From the NCBI RefSeq assembly GCF_016863635.1, contig NZ_BOPG01000043.1:62001-126000 (forward strand): a stretch of DNA of 64,000 nt. The letters are read 5' to 3'. The notes below the pieces were generated by a model. That model searched no databases. It was given only the letters and a program-made list of their open reading frames with translations, and was not told the DNA's origin. The translations under genes were made by a program, and so were the position numbers. This DNA is from Virgisporangium aurantiacum. GTDB lineage: Bacteria; Actinomycetota; Actinomycetes; Mycobacteriales; Micromonosporaceae. Positions 1 through 8,069 of this stretch are shown piece by piece (within the stretch, counting starts at the first letter, position 1; each line of letters opens with the position of its first letter).

Positions 1-237
1 GAGCAGCGGGAGCGGATCGCCGGCCTCGCCGACGAGCGGGCCAAGTGGGACGACCCGGAGTTCGTGAAGGCGAAGGCCAAGAAGGAACTGCAGTACGTGC
101 TGCCGGGCGAGATCTCGATCGTCCCGCTGCCCGACGCGGTGGCCGCCGGCGCGAGCCCGTCGGCCCAGCCCGACCCGGCCGCGGCCGACCCCTGGTACAA
201 GAAGCTCTGGTCGAGCGTTGAAGTGGCCAACGGGTGA
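1..237 (+). CDS. FtsB/DivIC-like septum formation initiator, C-terminal part
   Basis: The first 78 codons visible are the end of a gene that begins before the window. The stretch WDDPEFVKAKAKKELQYVLP is typical of actinobacterial FtsB/DivIC proteins, small bitopic divisome proteins whose coiled coil lies outside the membrane. The transmembrane segment and most of the coiled coil are upstream and not seen. The tail is rich in Ala and Pro and ends WSSVEVANG. The stop overlaps the GTG start of the DUF501 gene (GTGA), so the two are translationally coupled. The order FtsB-like, DUF501, Ppx matches Rv1024-Rv1026 of M. tuberculosis, which supports the call. Confidence 0.85.
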   Translation, partial: EQRERIAGLADERAKWDDPEFVKAKAKKELQYVLPGEISIVPLPDAVAAGASPSAQPDPAAADPWYKKLWSSVEVANG

Positions 238-746
238 CTGCCGACCCCGGCGGTCCCACGCGGGATCCGGCGACCCCGGCCGACCTCGACGCCGTGGCGG
301 CACAACTCGGCCGCACCCCACGCGGCACCCGGTTCGTCGCGCACCGCTGCCCGTGCGGGCGTCCCACCGTCGTCGAGACCACGCCGCGCCTCCCTGACGG
401 CACCCCGTTCCCGACGCTCTACTACCTGACCTGTCCGCGTGCGGTGTCGGAGTGCAGCCGCCTGGAGTCGGGCGGGCTGATGAAGGACCAGAACGCCCGG
501 CTGGCGGAGGACCCGTCGCTGGCCGCGCGGTACGCCGACGCGCACAAGGACTACCTGACCCGCCGCGAGGCCGCCGGTCACGTGCCCGAGATCGCGGGTG
601 TTTCGGCCGGCGGCATGCCCACGCGCGTCAAGTGCCTGCACGTCCACCTGGGCCATCGCCTGGCCGTCGGCCCCGGGATCAACCCGATCGGCGACGAGAC
701 CCTGGCCCTGATCGGCGAGTGGTGGTCAGAAGGCCCCTGCGTCTGA
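234..746 (+). CDS. DUF501 family protein
   Basis: A 170-residue protein of the actinobacterial DUF501 family, whose biochemical role is unknown. It carries four cysteines in the family pattern, at about residues 39, 41, 67 and 74 (HRCPCGRP, then LTCPRAVSEC), which could bind a metal. The end contains the conserved VKCLHVHLGHRLAVGPGINP stretch. The GTG start at 234 overlaps the previous stop by four bases. Its 3' end overlaps the convergent RNA ligase gene by about 21 bases. Family neighbours are almost always an FtsB-like gene and a Ppx/GppA gene, as here, so a role linked to division or stress physiology is possible but unproven. Confidence 0.88.
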   Translation: MTADPGGPTRDPATPADLDAVAAQLGRTPRGTRFVAHRCPCGRPTVVETTPRLPDGTPFPTLYYLTCPRAVSECSRLESGGLMKDQNARLAEDPSLAARYADAHKDYLTRREAAGHVPEIAGVSAGGMPTRVKCLHVHLGHRLAVGPGINPIGDETLALIGEWWSEGPCV

Positions 747-1670
747 GTCGCCGGCCAGAGCCCGGATGTGGCCCTGGAGAGCGGCCTCGTCCGCCGCGGT
801 GAGCGCGCCCATCGCGGCCGGGAACGCCTCGGCCAGGTCGATCATCACGTCGAGCGTGACCTCGTCGAGCAGGTCGGCGCCGGCGTCCGGGCCGACCTTG
901 GACCGGGCGCTCGCCAGCCGTGGGCCGTTCACCATCGTCGCGGCTATCTCCCGTAGCTCGGCCGGGCTGAGGTGCAGCCACGGGTCCCATTTGCGGCTCG
1001 CGCTGAAGCGGTGCTCGTCGAACTCCGCGATCTTCAGCTTGCGGACCGGGCGGTCGGCCGGCGCCATCGGGGCGTCGGGACGCAGGACGACGCCCTCGGC
1101 GAGGTTGCCGTCGAGTTCGGGCAGGCCGAGCACGTGCGGCACCCGCGTCGGGAACCGGACCGGTACGGCGTCGATCGCGGTGCGGGTGCCGCGGGCCAGC
1201 AGCGGTACGACGTCGAGGCCGGCGTCGGCGGCGACCGCGGCCACCTCCGCGTACGGCAGGAACACGCCCGCGTCGCCGGGCTCGGCGTGACGGAGCACGT
1301 CGAACAGCGCGTACCGCACGGTGGGGGAGTACCAGACACCCGTCTGCACGGGCGCCATCCCGGGCGCGGCCGGCACGTCGGGATGCGGGTAGGCGCCGCC
1401 GTACAGCTCACCGAAGATCCGCACGGCCGCACCGCCCCGGCCCAATGCCGCCTCGGCGGCGAGCTGGAACCGGTCGCGGAGCAGTTGCCATCCGAAGAAC
1501 GCCTCGTCCGGGCGCAGCCACGCCTTCCGCTTGCCCACGTGCAGCGCGCCCCCGTCGTAGCCCAGCACGAGTTGACCGCCGTGGATCTTCTCGGTGGCCA
1601 CCCAGTCGCCGCCCACGGCGGCACCGCCGGTGGTGATCCTGGGATAGGTCATGTGCTCCACGCCCGCCAT
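726..1670 (-). CDS. Rnl2-type RNA ligase family protein
   Basis: A 314-residue protein (or 308 from the second Met, at 1652) with the motif set of the Rnl2 branch of covalent nucleotidyltransferases. Motif I is TEKIHGG with K28 as the presumed lysine that accepts AMP. Motif III is FGELYGG, motif IIIa YALFDV, motif IV EGVVLRP and motif V KLKIAEF. All key positions look intact, so an active ligase is plausible. Known relatives (T4 Rnl2, kinetoplastid editing ligases) seal nicks with a 3'-OH in duplex RNA. It lies on the opposite strand inside the FtsB/DUF501/Ppx cluster, overlaps DUF501 at its 3' end and is 24 bases from the divergent acetyltransferase. The substrate cannot be told from the sequence. 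Confidence 0.8.
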   Translation of the reverse strand: MAGVEHMTYPRITTGGAAVGGDWVATEKIHGGQLVLGYDGGALHVGKRKAWLRPDEAFFGWQLLRDRFQLAAEAALGRGGAAVRIFGELYGGAYPHPDVPAAPGMAPVQTGVWYSPTVRYALFDVLRHAEPGDAGVFLPYAEVAAVAADAGLDVVPLLARGTRTAIDAVPVRFPTRVPHVLGLPELDGNLAEGVVLRPDAPMAPADRPVRKLKIAEFDEHRFSASRKWDPWLHLSPAELREIAATMVNGPRLASARSKVGPDAGADLLDEVTLDVMIDLAEAFPAAMGALTAADEAALQGHIRALAGDSDAGAF

Positions 1671-1694
1671 GGTGCGCGATCTACGCTAGGCGGC

Positions 1695-2207
1695 GTGGAG
1701 GTACTCACCCGGCGGGCCAGAACGCGAGACGTCCGTGAGATCCGGCGGCTGGTCGACACGTACTCCCAGCCGCGGATCATGCTGTCGAAGGCCACCGTCG
1801 CCCTGTACGAGGACGTGCAGGAGTTCCGGGTCGCCGAGCGGATCTCCGACGGTGCGGTCGTCGGGTGCGGCGCGCTGCACGTCATGTGGGAGGACCTCGC
1901 CGAGGTGCGCACGGTGGCGGTCGACCCCGACTGCCGGGGCCGGAAGATCGGCCACCGCATCGTCACCGAACTGATCGACACCGCCCGGGAACTGGGCGTG
2001 CGGCGGGTGTTCGTGCTGACGTTCGAGACGGCGTTCTTCGGCTCGCTCGGATTCGAGCCGATCGACGGCACGCCGGTGACCCACCAGGTGTTCGAGGAAC
2101 TGCTGCGCTCCTACGACGAGGGCGTCGCCGAGTTCCTGGACCTGGAACGGGTCAAGCCCAACACGCTCGGGAACACCCGCATGCTGCTGCATCTGGAGGA
2201 CCGTTGA
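1695..2207 (+). CDS. ArgA-like short N-acetylglutamate synthase (GNAT)
   Basis: A 170-residue single-domain GNAT protein. It opens with RRARTRDVREIRRLVDTYS and has YEDVQEFRVAE, features of the short actinobacterial amino-acid N-acetyltransferases such as Rv2747 (ArgA), which make N-acetylglutamate for arginine synthesis. The acetyl-CoA loop is VDPDCRGRKIGHRIV, followed by FFGSLGFEPI near the C-terminal half. GTG at 1695 is chosen because it sits directly before the family's N-terminus; the open frame runs further upstream only across the antisense of the RNA ligase. Its stop overlaps the TTG start of the Ppx gene, indicating coupled expression. Glutamate as substrate is inferred from family resemblance. 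Confidence 0.75.
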   Translation: MEVLTRRARTRDVREIRRLVDTYSQPRIMLSKATVALYEDVQEFRVAERISDGAVVGCGALHVMWEDLAEVRTVAVDPDCRGRKIGHRIVTELIDTARELGVRRVFVLTFETAFFGSLGFEPIDGTPVTHQVFEELLRSYDEGVAEFLDLERVKPNTLGNTRMLLHLEDR

Positions 2208-3130
2208 GGGTCGCCGCCATCGACTGTGGCACCAACTCGATCCGGCTGCTGGTGGCCGACGTGACGGGGGAGCGGCTCACCGACGTCAGCCGCCGCATGG
2301 AGATCGTGCGGCTGGGCGAGGGCGTCGACCGCACGGGTCGACTGGCACCGGCGGCGATCGAGCGCACCCGCAAGGCGCTGGCCGGCTACACCGCCGAGTT
2401 GCGGGAGGCGGGCGCCGATCGGGTCCGGATGGTGGCCACCAGCGCCAGCCGCGACGCCGCCAACGCCGACGAGTTCCGCGCCATGGTGCTCGACACCCTG
2501 GGCGTCGAGCCCGAGGTGATCACCGGTGACGAGGAGGCCCGGCTGTCGTTCACCGGTGCCGTACGCGGGCTGGACGCACCCGGTCCTTACCTGGTGGTCG
2601 ACATCGGCGGCGGGTCCACCGAATTCGTCACCGGCAGCCACGAGGTCGAGCACGCGATCAGCATCGACGTCGGGTGCGTGCGGATGACCGAGCGGCACCT
2701 GCCCGACGACCCGCCCGGCGCGTGCGAGGTGGCGGCGGCCCGGGCCGACGTCACCGCGGAGGTCGATCGCGCGCTCACGGCCGTCCACGCACATCCCGGC
2801 GATGGCGCCGAACGGACGCTCGTGGGTCTCGCCGGATCGGTGACCACGGTGACCGCGCTCGCCCTCGGCCTGCGGGAATACGACCCGGCGCGGATCCACC
2901 AGGCCCGGATCGACCGCCCCGCGGTCGAACGGGTGACCACCGAACTGCTGATCGCCACCCGCGCGGAACGCCTGGCCCTGCCGGTGATGCACCCCGGTCG
3001 GGCCGACGTGATCGGTGCCGGTGCGCTGATCCTGCAAGTGATCATGGAGCGGTTGGACGCCGCGGCGGTGATCGCCAGCGAACACGACATTCTCGACGGC
3101 ATAGCTTTCAGTGCTGCCAGCATTCAGTGA
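2204..3130 (+). CDS. Ppx/GppA exopolyphosphatase family protein
   Basis: A 308-residue Ppx/GppA phosphatase of the ASKHA fold. These enzymes release phosphate from polyphosphate or convert pppGpp to ppGpp. Visible motifs are DCGTNSIRLL at residues 7-16, TSASRDAAN, GDEEARLSFTGA and DIGGGSTEF, the last two forming the second phosphate loop. It has the two N-terminal domains only and lacks the C-terminal HD extension of E. coli Ppx, which is usual for the short actinobacterial Ppx1/Ppx2 type. The TTG start at 2204 overlaps the stop before it and follows GGAGG at 2195-2199. A polyphosphate kinase 2 gene lies far downstream at 54793. Confidence 0.9.
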   Translation: MRVAAIDCGTNSIRLLVADVTGERLTDVSRRMEIVRLGEGVDRTGRLAPAAIERTRKALAGYTAELREAGADRVRMVATSASRDAANADEFRAMVLDTLGVEPEVITGDEEARLSFTGAVRGLDAPGPYLVVDIGGGSTEFVTGSHEVEHAISIDVGCVRMTERHLPDDPPGACEVAAARADVTAEVDRALTAVHAHPGDGAERTLVGLAGSVTTVTALALGLREYDPARIHQARIDRPAVERVTTELLIATRAERLALPVMHPGRADVIGAGALILQVIMERLDAAAVIASEHDILDGIAFSAASIQ

Positions 3131-3172
3131 CGGCCTTGAGTGCGGTAAGGACCGGGCGTACCGTCGGGTGCC

Positions 3173-3598
3173 ATGAAGTGGTGGTCGATCGAGGTCCGGG
3201 ACGGGGTTCTTCCGGCGCAGCGCTGGAAGGACGGATACGGCGAGTCGCTGCTCGAAGCGGCGATCACGCACGGCGCCAAGCGGTGGGAGTGGACCCTCAT
3301 GCCCGGCGGTGTGCTGCTCGAACTCGGCTTCCGGGAGGTTGACGACTGGGACCGGTTCCGGGAGCTCCCGGTGGTCAAGGCCGCGCTCGACGCGACACCC
3401 GACCCGGTCAACGGCCTGTACGTGTACCCCGGCCGGGGCGGCAGTTCCACGGCACCGAGCCGGCCGCGCAAGCCGCGCCCGATGGGTGCCGGATCGGCGG
3501 CCATGCCGGTGCCGGTCGAGCCGTCGTTGCCGATGCGGCTGGCCGAGACCGAGCCGCCGGTCGAGGTGCTGCGGGTGTTCCGGGGAGCGGCCGCCTAG
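3173..3598 (+). CDS. Uncharacterised 141-residue protein
   Basis: Not assigned to a named family. The first 80 residues (MKWWSIEVRDGVLPAQRWKD to YVYPGRGG) look like a compact alpha/beta domain with several tryptophans. The last 50 are Pro/Arg-rich and probably disordered. There is no signal peptide or membrane segment. It starts with ATG about 40 bases after Ppx and could be read from the same transcript. Its end overlaps the convergent gene at 3595 by four bases. Third-position G/C bias and a plausible start support it as a real gene; function unknown. Confidence 0.6.
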   Translation: MKWWSIEVRDGVLPAQRWKDGYGESLLEAAITHGAKRWEWTLMPGGVLLELGFREVDDWDRFRELPVVKAALDATPDPVNGLYVYPGRGGSSTAPSRPRKPRPMGAGSAAMPVPVEPSLPMRLAETEPPVEVLRVFRGAAA

Positions 3599-4104
3599 GC
3601 GGTGCGGCGGACCTCGGCGCGGCTCTGTTCCCTCGGTTCGGCGTCGTCGCGCGACCACCACCAGCCGTAGGTCAGCGAGGCCTCGGCCGGAATCGTCATG
3701 AGAATGCGGGCCGGCATCGGGCCGTCGTACGCCGAGAAGACACCGGGCCGCGCCTCGAGAAAGCGGACCACGCCGGGCAGTTCCAGGCAGGCGACGTGCA
3801 GTTCCAGCCGGCCGCCCTCGCCGGCCGTGAGAACCGTGTGCTCGACGTGCTGGAGCCCGTGTGAGTCGCTGAACGCCTCATAGTCGAGCACCACGGCCCG
3901 GCCGCGGACGATCGGGGTGACCTGGATCCGGGCGATGAACGGCCCGCTCTCCATACCGTCGCCCCGGCCGCGGTACAGGCCGGGCGCCTTCGTAAGGCGT
4001 TGCAGCAGGTCGAACACCTCGACACCGTAACGGGCGGTGTCCAGTACAAGGTAGGTCGGACCAGGTTCGCGCAGAAACAGATCATGTGAGCCGGTACCGC
4101 ACAC
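3595..4104 (-). CDS. Uncharacterised 169-residue protein
   Basis: Function not recognised. The protein is soluble with many alternating hydrophobic strands (GPFIARIQVTPIVRGRAVVLDY, then HTVLTAGEGGRLELHVACLE and ARILMTIPAEASLTYGWWW). This could suggest a calycin-like beta-barrel; that is a guess from the strand pattern only. The start is a GTG at 4104 (MCGTGSHD); no strong ribosome site is evident. It is divergent from the Pro-rich membrane protein gene with about 56 bases between them, and convergent with the 3173 gene. Confidence 0.55.
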   Translation of the reverse strand: MCGTGSHDLFLREPGPTYLVLDTARYGVEVFDLLQRLTKAPGLYRGRGDGMESGPFIARIQVTPIVRGRAVVLDYEAFSDSHGLQHVEHTVLTAGEGGRLELHVACLELPGVVRFLEARPGVFSAYDGPMPARILMTIPAEASLTYGWWWSRDDAEPREQSRAEVRRTA

Positions 4105-4160
4105 GAAGGGTAGTGGCGCTACGGTGAGTACTGATCACAGTGATACTTGTCGGAGGACTC

Positions 4161-5054
4161 GTGTCTGACCAGCACCCACCGCCGTACGGCGACGGTTCCA
4201 ACCAGCCGCCTTACCAACAGCCACCGGCTGGCGGCGGAGGGTACCCCCCGCCTCCGCAGCAGCCGCCACCGACCTCGGGAGCCGGCGCGGGCTACCCGCC
4301 GCCGCCCGGAGGCTTCCCGCCACCGACGTCGGGAGCCGGCGGATACCCGCCGCCGCCCGGCAACTTCCCACCACCCACCTCCGGTGCTCCCGCCGGTGGC
4401 TACCCGCCGGCGAACCCGCCCACCTCGGGCGGGGGCTTCACACCTCCGGGCGGCTATCCCCCACCGACCTCGGGCGCTCCCGGCGGCTTCCCGCCACCGG
4501 GCGGTTTTCCGCCGCCCGGGCAGGCACCCGGCGGGTTCCCCCCGCCCGGACAACAGCCACCCGGCCAGCCCGGGTACGACCCGAACACGTCGGCCACCGG
4601 GTTCGGCCCGCCCGGCTACGACCCCCACCAGCAGCAGTTCGGTGCCGCCCCGGGATCGCCGCTGCCACCGATGACCCCACCGGGTGGTGGCGGTAACAAG
4701 ACGAAGATCATCCTCGCCGTGGCCGGCGCGGTGCTCCTGCTGCTCTGCATCGGCGGCGTGGCCTGGGGCATCATGTCGTTCGCGGGTGGCGGAGCGGCCG
4801 ACGCCAAGGTCGGTGAGTGCCTCAGCGGCAAGTCGATCGACCGGAGTTCCGACCGGTTCCAGGAGACCGAGCTCGAGGTCGTCAAGTGCTCCGACGGCGA
4901 CGCCCGGTACAAGGTCGTCGGCAAGGTGGAGGACAAGAAGCAGAACGAGGCCACCGAAGACGTGTGCCGCCAGTTCCAGGGCGCCGAGGTCATCTACTGG
5001 GAAGGCCAGGAGGGCGAGGCCGGCACGGTCCTCTGCCTGCAGACCAACAAGTGA
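4161..5054 (+). CDS. Proline-rich single-pass membrane protein
   Basis: About 297 residues. The first 175 or so are a low-complexity region made of repeated PPPTSGA, GGYPPP and GGFPPPG units. One transmembrane helix follows at about 180-204 (IILAVAGAVLLLLCIGGVAW). The remaining 90 residues form a small domain with KVGECLSGKS, VKCSD and two more cysteines, resembling the extracellular LppU/SCO3897-like domain of actinobacterial membrane proteins. The Pro-rich part should be cytoplasmic. GTG at 4161 is preferred over an upstream start at 4140 because GGAGGA lies seven bases before it. The stop overlaps the glycosylase start (GTGA). Confidence 0.75.
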   Translation: MSDQHPPPYGDGSNQPPYQQPPAGGGGYPPPPQQPPPTSGAGAGYPPPPGGFPPPTSGAGGYPPPPGNFPPPTSGAPAGGYPPANPPTSGGGFTPPGGYPPPTSGAPGGFPPPGGFPPPGQAPGGFPPPGQQPPGQPGYDPNTSATGFGPPGYDPHQQQFGAAPGSPLPPMTPPGGGGNKTKIILAVAGAVLLLLCIGGVAWGIMSFAGGGAADAKVGECLSGKSIDRSSDRFQETELEVVKCSDGDARYKVVGKVEDKKQNEATEDVCRQFQGAEVIYWEGQEGEAGTVLCLQTNK

Positions 5055-5779
5055 CCGAACAGAGCGTTCCCGGGCTCGCGCAGAGCTCGGGAACGCTGGC
5101 GGAGCTCGACGCCGCCGTCTCGAACTGCTTCGCGTGCCCGCGCCTGGTGGCCTGGCGGGAAGAGGTCGCCACCACCAAGCGCGCGGCGTTCCGCGACTGG
5201 ACGTACTGGGGCCGTCCGGTGCCCGGCTTCGGCCCGCCCGACGCCCGCATCGGGATCCTCGGCCTGGCCCCGGCCGCACACGGCGGCAACCGCACCGGAC
5301 GGGTGTTCACCGGCGACCGCTCCGGCGACGTCCTCTTCGCCGCCCTGCACCGGGCCGGCCTCGCGAACCAACCGACCAGCGTGAGCAGCGACGACGGGCT
5401 CACGCTGTACGACACCCGGATCTTCGCCGCGGTGCGCTGCGCGCCGCCGGCCAACGCGCCCACGCCTGAGGAGCGGGACACGTGCGCGCCCTGGCTGCAC
5501 CGGGAATTCGAACTGCTGCGTACATCACTGCGGGTGGTCGTCGCGCTGGGCGCTTTCGCGTGGGCGGCATACTGGCCCGTACTGCGTTCGGTGTACGGCC
5601 GAACGGTGACACCGCGTCCGAAGTTCGGGCACGGCGTGTTGTGGCAGGCAGACAACGGTGATGCACCGGCGTTGCTCGGTTGTTACCACGTCAGCCAACA
5701 GAACACCTTTACCGGCAAGCTCACGCCGGTAATGCTGGACGACGTCATGGCCCGGGCAGTGGCGATCGCCCGGTCATGA
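5051..5779 (+). CDS. Family 5 uracil-DNA glycosylase (UdgB type)
   Basis: A 242-residue iron-sulfur uracil-DNA glycosylase that removes uracil and other deaminated bases from DNA. The hallmark GLAPAAHGGNRTGRVFTGD loop and the CYHVSQQNTFTGKLTP loop near the C-terminus are both present. Four cysteines in the family spacing (NCFACPRL, RCAPPA, DTCAPW) should hold a 4Fe-4S cluster. The GTG start at 5051 overlaps the previous stop. Family 5 enzymes act on uracil, hypoxanthine and ethenocytosine, which suits a high-GC genome prone to cytosine deamination. Motif matches make this call firm. Confidence 0.9.
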   Translation: MTEQSVPGLAQSSGTLAELDAAVSNCFACPRLVAWREEVATTKRAAFRDWTYWGRPVPGFGPPDARIGILGLAPAAHGGNRTGRVFTGDRSGDVLFAALHRAGLANQPTSVSSDDGLTLYDTRIFAAVRCAPPANAPTPEERDTCAPWLHREFELLRTSLRVVVALGAFAWAAYWPVLRSVYGRTVTPRPKFGHGVLWQADNGDAPALLGCYHVSQQNTFTGKLTPVMLDDVMARAVAIARS

Positions 5780-5809
5780 CGGTGGGGCCGGTGAGGAGGA
5801 ACGCGTACG

Positions 5810-6496
5810 GTGGTGCGCCGGTGGCTGCCATTGCTCGCCGTCGCGGCACTGCTCGCGGCGGCGTTCGCGGCTGCGGCATTGTCTGAGCCGCAGTTCAACG
5901 TTCGTCCGCCGTCGTCCTCGGAAGAGGAACTGGTCCCCGATCCGAGCGGCAGCATCACGGTGACGGTGGTGCCGGAGGAGTCGGCCCCGCCGGCGAAGAA
6001 GTCCGGGTTCGTGCTCCCCGCCTGGGTCGAAACGGTGCTCGGCGTGCTCTGCGCCGTGGTCGTGCTGCTGATCGCCGGCGTGCTGATCTTCTTCGCGCTG
6101 CGCGACTCGGTGCAGGCCCGCGGGCGGCCGATCGAGATCGACAAGGACGCGCCCAAGCCGGCCAGCCATGCCGCCGAGGTGGCCGCCGCGCTCGACGCCG
6201 GCCTCGACGAGCTCGGCCGGAGCGGATCCGACCCGCGCAGCGTGGTGATCAGCTGCTGGGTCCGGCTGGAGGAGGCCGCCGCCTCGGCCGGCACCCCGCG
6301 GCACCCGTCCGACGCACCGTCCGACCTGGTCCTGCGGCTGCTCGCCGGTCACCAGATCAGCCGGCCGGTGCTCGACCGGCTGGCCGCCGTCTACCTGGCC
6401 GCCCGCTACAGCTTCGGCGACGTCGACGAGTCGATGCGGTCGGCCGCCGTGTCGGCGCTCCAGCGGCTGCGGGCCGAACTGGACGTGACCGTGTGA
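5810..6496 (+). CDS. DUF4129 membrane protein
   Basis: A 228-residue protein with an N-terminal hydrophobic segment (signal anchor, about 5-23), a second membrane helix at about 73-99 (VETVLGVLCAVVVLLIAGVL) and a C-terminal DUF4129 domain of about 110 residues (AAALDAGLDELGR to RYSFGDVDE). DUF4129 proteins occur beside MoxR and DUF58 genes, as here, and the set is thought to act at the membrane in assembly or maturation of other proteins. A GAGGAGGA ribosome site lies at 5792-5799 before the GTG. It is the first gene of a run of five that overlap by four bases. Confidence 0.85.
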   Translation: MVRRWLPLLAVAALLAAAFAAAALSEPQFNVRPPSSSEEELVPDPSGSITVTVVPEESAPPAKKSGFVLPAWVETVLGVLCAVVVLLIAGVLIFFALRDSVQARGRPIEIDKDAPKPASHAAEVAAALDAGLDELGRSGSDPRSVVISCWVRLEEAAASAGTPRHPSDAPSDLVLRLLAGHQISRPVLDRLAAVYLAARYSFGDVDESMRSAAVSALQRLRAELDVTV

Positions 6497-7092
6497 GTCC
6501 GCGGGAGAAGAAGACCCCCGAGCAGGTGACGCTGCACGAACTGCTCACCTACAGCGACGTGCGGACCGAGATGCCGGAGCCGACCCGCCGCTGGTGGCTC
6601 GCCGACCTGGTCATCTCCGCGGTCGTCGCCACCGGCGCGTACGTCGTGATCCGGGTCATGGGCTTCGAGACGCCGCTGCCCGTCCTCTTCGCGATCGTGC
6701 TCACGGTGCTGCTGCTCCGGCGCGCGATGAAGGCCGTCCCCGCGGCACCGCCACCCCCCGCGACCCGCAGCGACCTGTGGGGGGTGACCGACGACGGCGC
6801 CGATCGGAGCCCGCCCGCCGACGGCGTGGTGCGGGCGGTGCAGCGGTGGGAGTCGCGGTTCGGATGGACGGAGCGCGATCCGTCCCGGTACAAGTCGGCG
6901 GTGCAGCCGCGGCTCTACGAACTGGTGGACGAGCGGCTACGGCAGCGGCACGGCATCACCATGCGGAGCGATGCGGACCGGGCCCGCGCGCTGATAGGAG
7001 AACAACTGTGGACGTTCCTGCACGCGCGGGTGGCGCGCACGCCCAACGCTCGCGAGATGGCGGCCGTCGTCGACGAAATGGAGAAGATATGA
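6493..7092 (+). CDS. Membrane protein of the MoxR operon
   Basis: A 199-residue protein with two close hydrophobic helices at about 36-56 and 58-75 and long soluble ends. The C-terminal part contains a basic, Trp-bearing helix region (VQRWESRFGWTERDPSRYKS) followed by a helical segment ending DEMEKI. The family is not recognised beyond its constant position between DUF4129 and moxR genes in related actinomycetes. It overlaps both neighbours by four bases, so it belongs to the operon and may be a structural partner of the MoxR/DUF58 complex. Confidence 0.7.
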   Translation: MSPREKKTPEQVTLHELLTYSDVRTEMPEPTRRWWLADLVISAVVATGAYVVIRVMGFETPLPVLFAIVLTVLLLRRAMKAVPAAPPPPATRSDLWGVTDDGADRSPPADGVVRAVQRWESRFGWTERDPSRYKSAVQPRLYELVDERLRQRHGITMRSDADRARALIGEQLWTFLHARVARTPNAREMAAVVDEMEKI

Positions 7093-8069
7093 CCGCGGCG
7101 TTGTCCCCCGTCGACGCAGGACAGCTCGGCCAGCGGGTGCTCGACGAGGTGTCGACGGTGCTCGTCGGCAAGCGCGGCGCGCTGGAGATGGTGCTCGCCG
7201 GCATCCTCGCCGGCGGCAACGTGCTGCTGGAGGACATGCCCGGTCTCGGCAAGACCCTCGCCGCCCGCTCGTTCGCGCAGGCCCTCGGCATCGGGTTCCG
7301 CCGGCTGCAGTTCACGCCCGACCTGCTGCCCGCCGACGTCACCGGGTCGTTCCTCTACGACCAGCGCAACCACGACTTCGTCTTCCGGGCCGGGCCGGTC
7401 TTCACCAACCTGCTGCTCGCCGACGAGATCAACCGCACGCCGCCGAAGACGCAGGCCGCGCTGCTCGAGGCGATGCAGGAGAAGCAGGTCTCGGTCGAGG
7501 GGACGACGTACCGGCTGGAGCCGCCGTTCCACGTGCTCGCCACCGCGAACCCGATCGAGTACGAGGGCACGTACCCGTTGCCGGAGGCGCAGCTCGACCG
7601 GTTCCTGCTCCGCGTGTCGTTCGGGTACCCGACGGCCGAGGAGGAGTGGGAGGTGCTGCGCCGGCGGATGGGGCGGCGCCGGGAGGAGTCCGAGGTGGCG
7701 GCCGTCGTCGACGCGCCGACGTTGCTCGCCATGCAGGCGGCGATGGAGGACGTGCAGGTGGAGAGCTCGGTGGGCGGCTACATCGTGTCGCTGACCGCGG
7801 CCACCCGCGTCCATCCGCACGTGCTCGTCGGGGCGTCGCCGCGCGGGTCGCTCGCGTTGCTGCTGCTGTCGCGGGCGTGGGCGGCTTTGTCCGGACGCGC
7901 GTACGTGGTGCCCGAGGACGTCAAGGCCGTCGCCGTTCCGGCGCTGGCGCACCGGATCACGCTGCGGCCGGAGCTGTGGTTGCGGCGGGTGGAGCCGGGC
8001 AGCGTCGTGGCGGATGTTCTGGAGCGGACGCCCGTGCCCGCGAGCGGCGCGTTGCCGCGTCACTCATGA
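7089..8069 (+). CDS. MoxR-family AAA+ ATPase
   Basis: A 326-residue AAA+ ATPase of the MoxR group. The Walker A loop is DMPGLGKT at about 49-56, Walker B is LLADEINR, sensor 1 is TANPIEYEG and the arginine finger region is PEAQLDRF. MoxR proteins act as chaperones that load or mature partner proteins, often VWA or DUF58 proteins encoded next door. The ATG overlaps the preceding stop (ATGA), and the next gene overlaps its end in the same way, so stoichiometric production with the DUF58 protein is likely. Confidence 0.93.
   Translation: MTAALSPVDAGQLGQRVLDEVSTVLVGKRGALEMVLAGILAGGNVLLEDMPGLGKTLAARSFAQALGIGFRRLQFTPDLLPADVTGSFLYDQRNHDFVFRAGPVFTNLLLADEINRTPPKTQAALLEAMQEKQVSVEGTTYRLEPPFHVLATANPIEYEGTYPLPEAQLDRFLLRVSFGYPTAEEEWEVLRRRMGRRREESEVAAVVDAPTLLAMQAAMEDVQVESSVGGYIVSLTAATRVHPHVLVGASPRGSLALLLLSRAWAALSGRAYVVPEDVKAVAVPALAHRITLRPELWLRRVEPGSVVADVLERTPVPASGALPRHS

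Noticed and set aside
4240..4600. Tandem repeats in the Pro-rich membrane protein as a DNA element
   Set aside because: They are codon-level repeats of PPPTSGA/GGFPPP in frame, common in actinobacterial membrane proteins.
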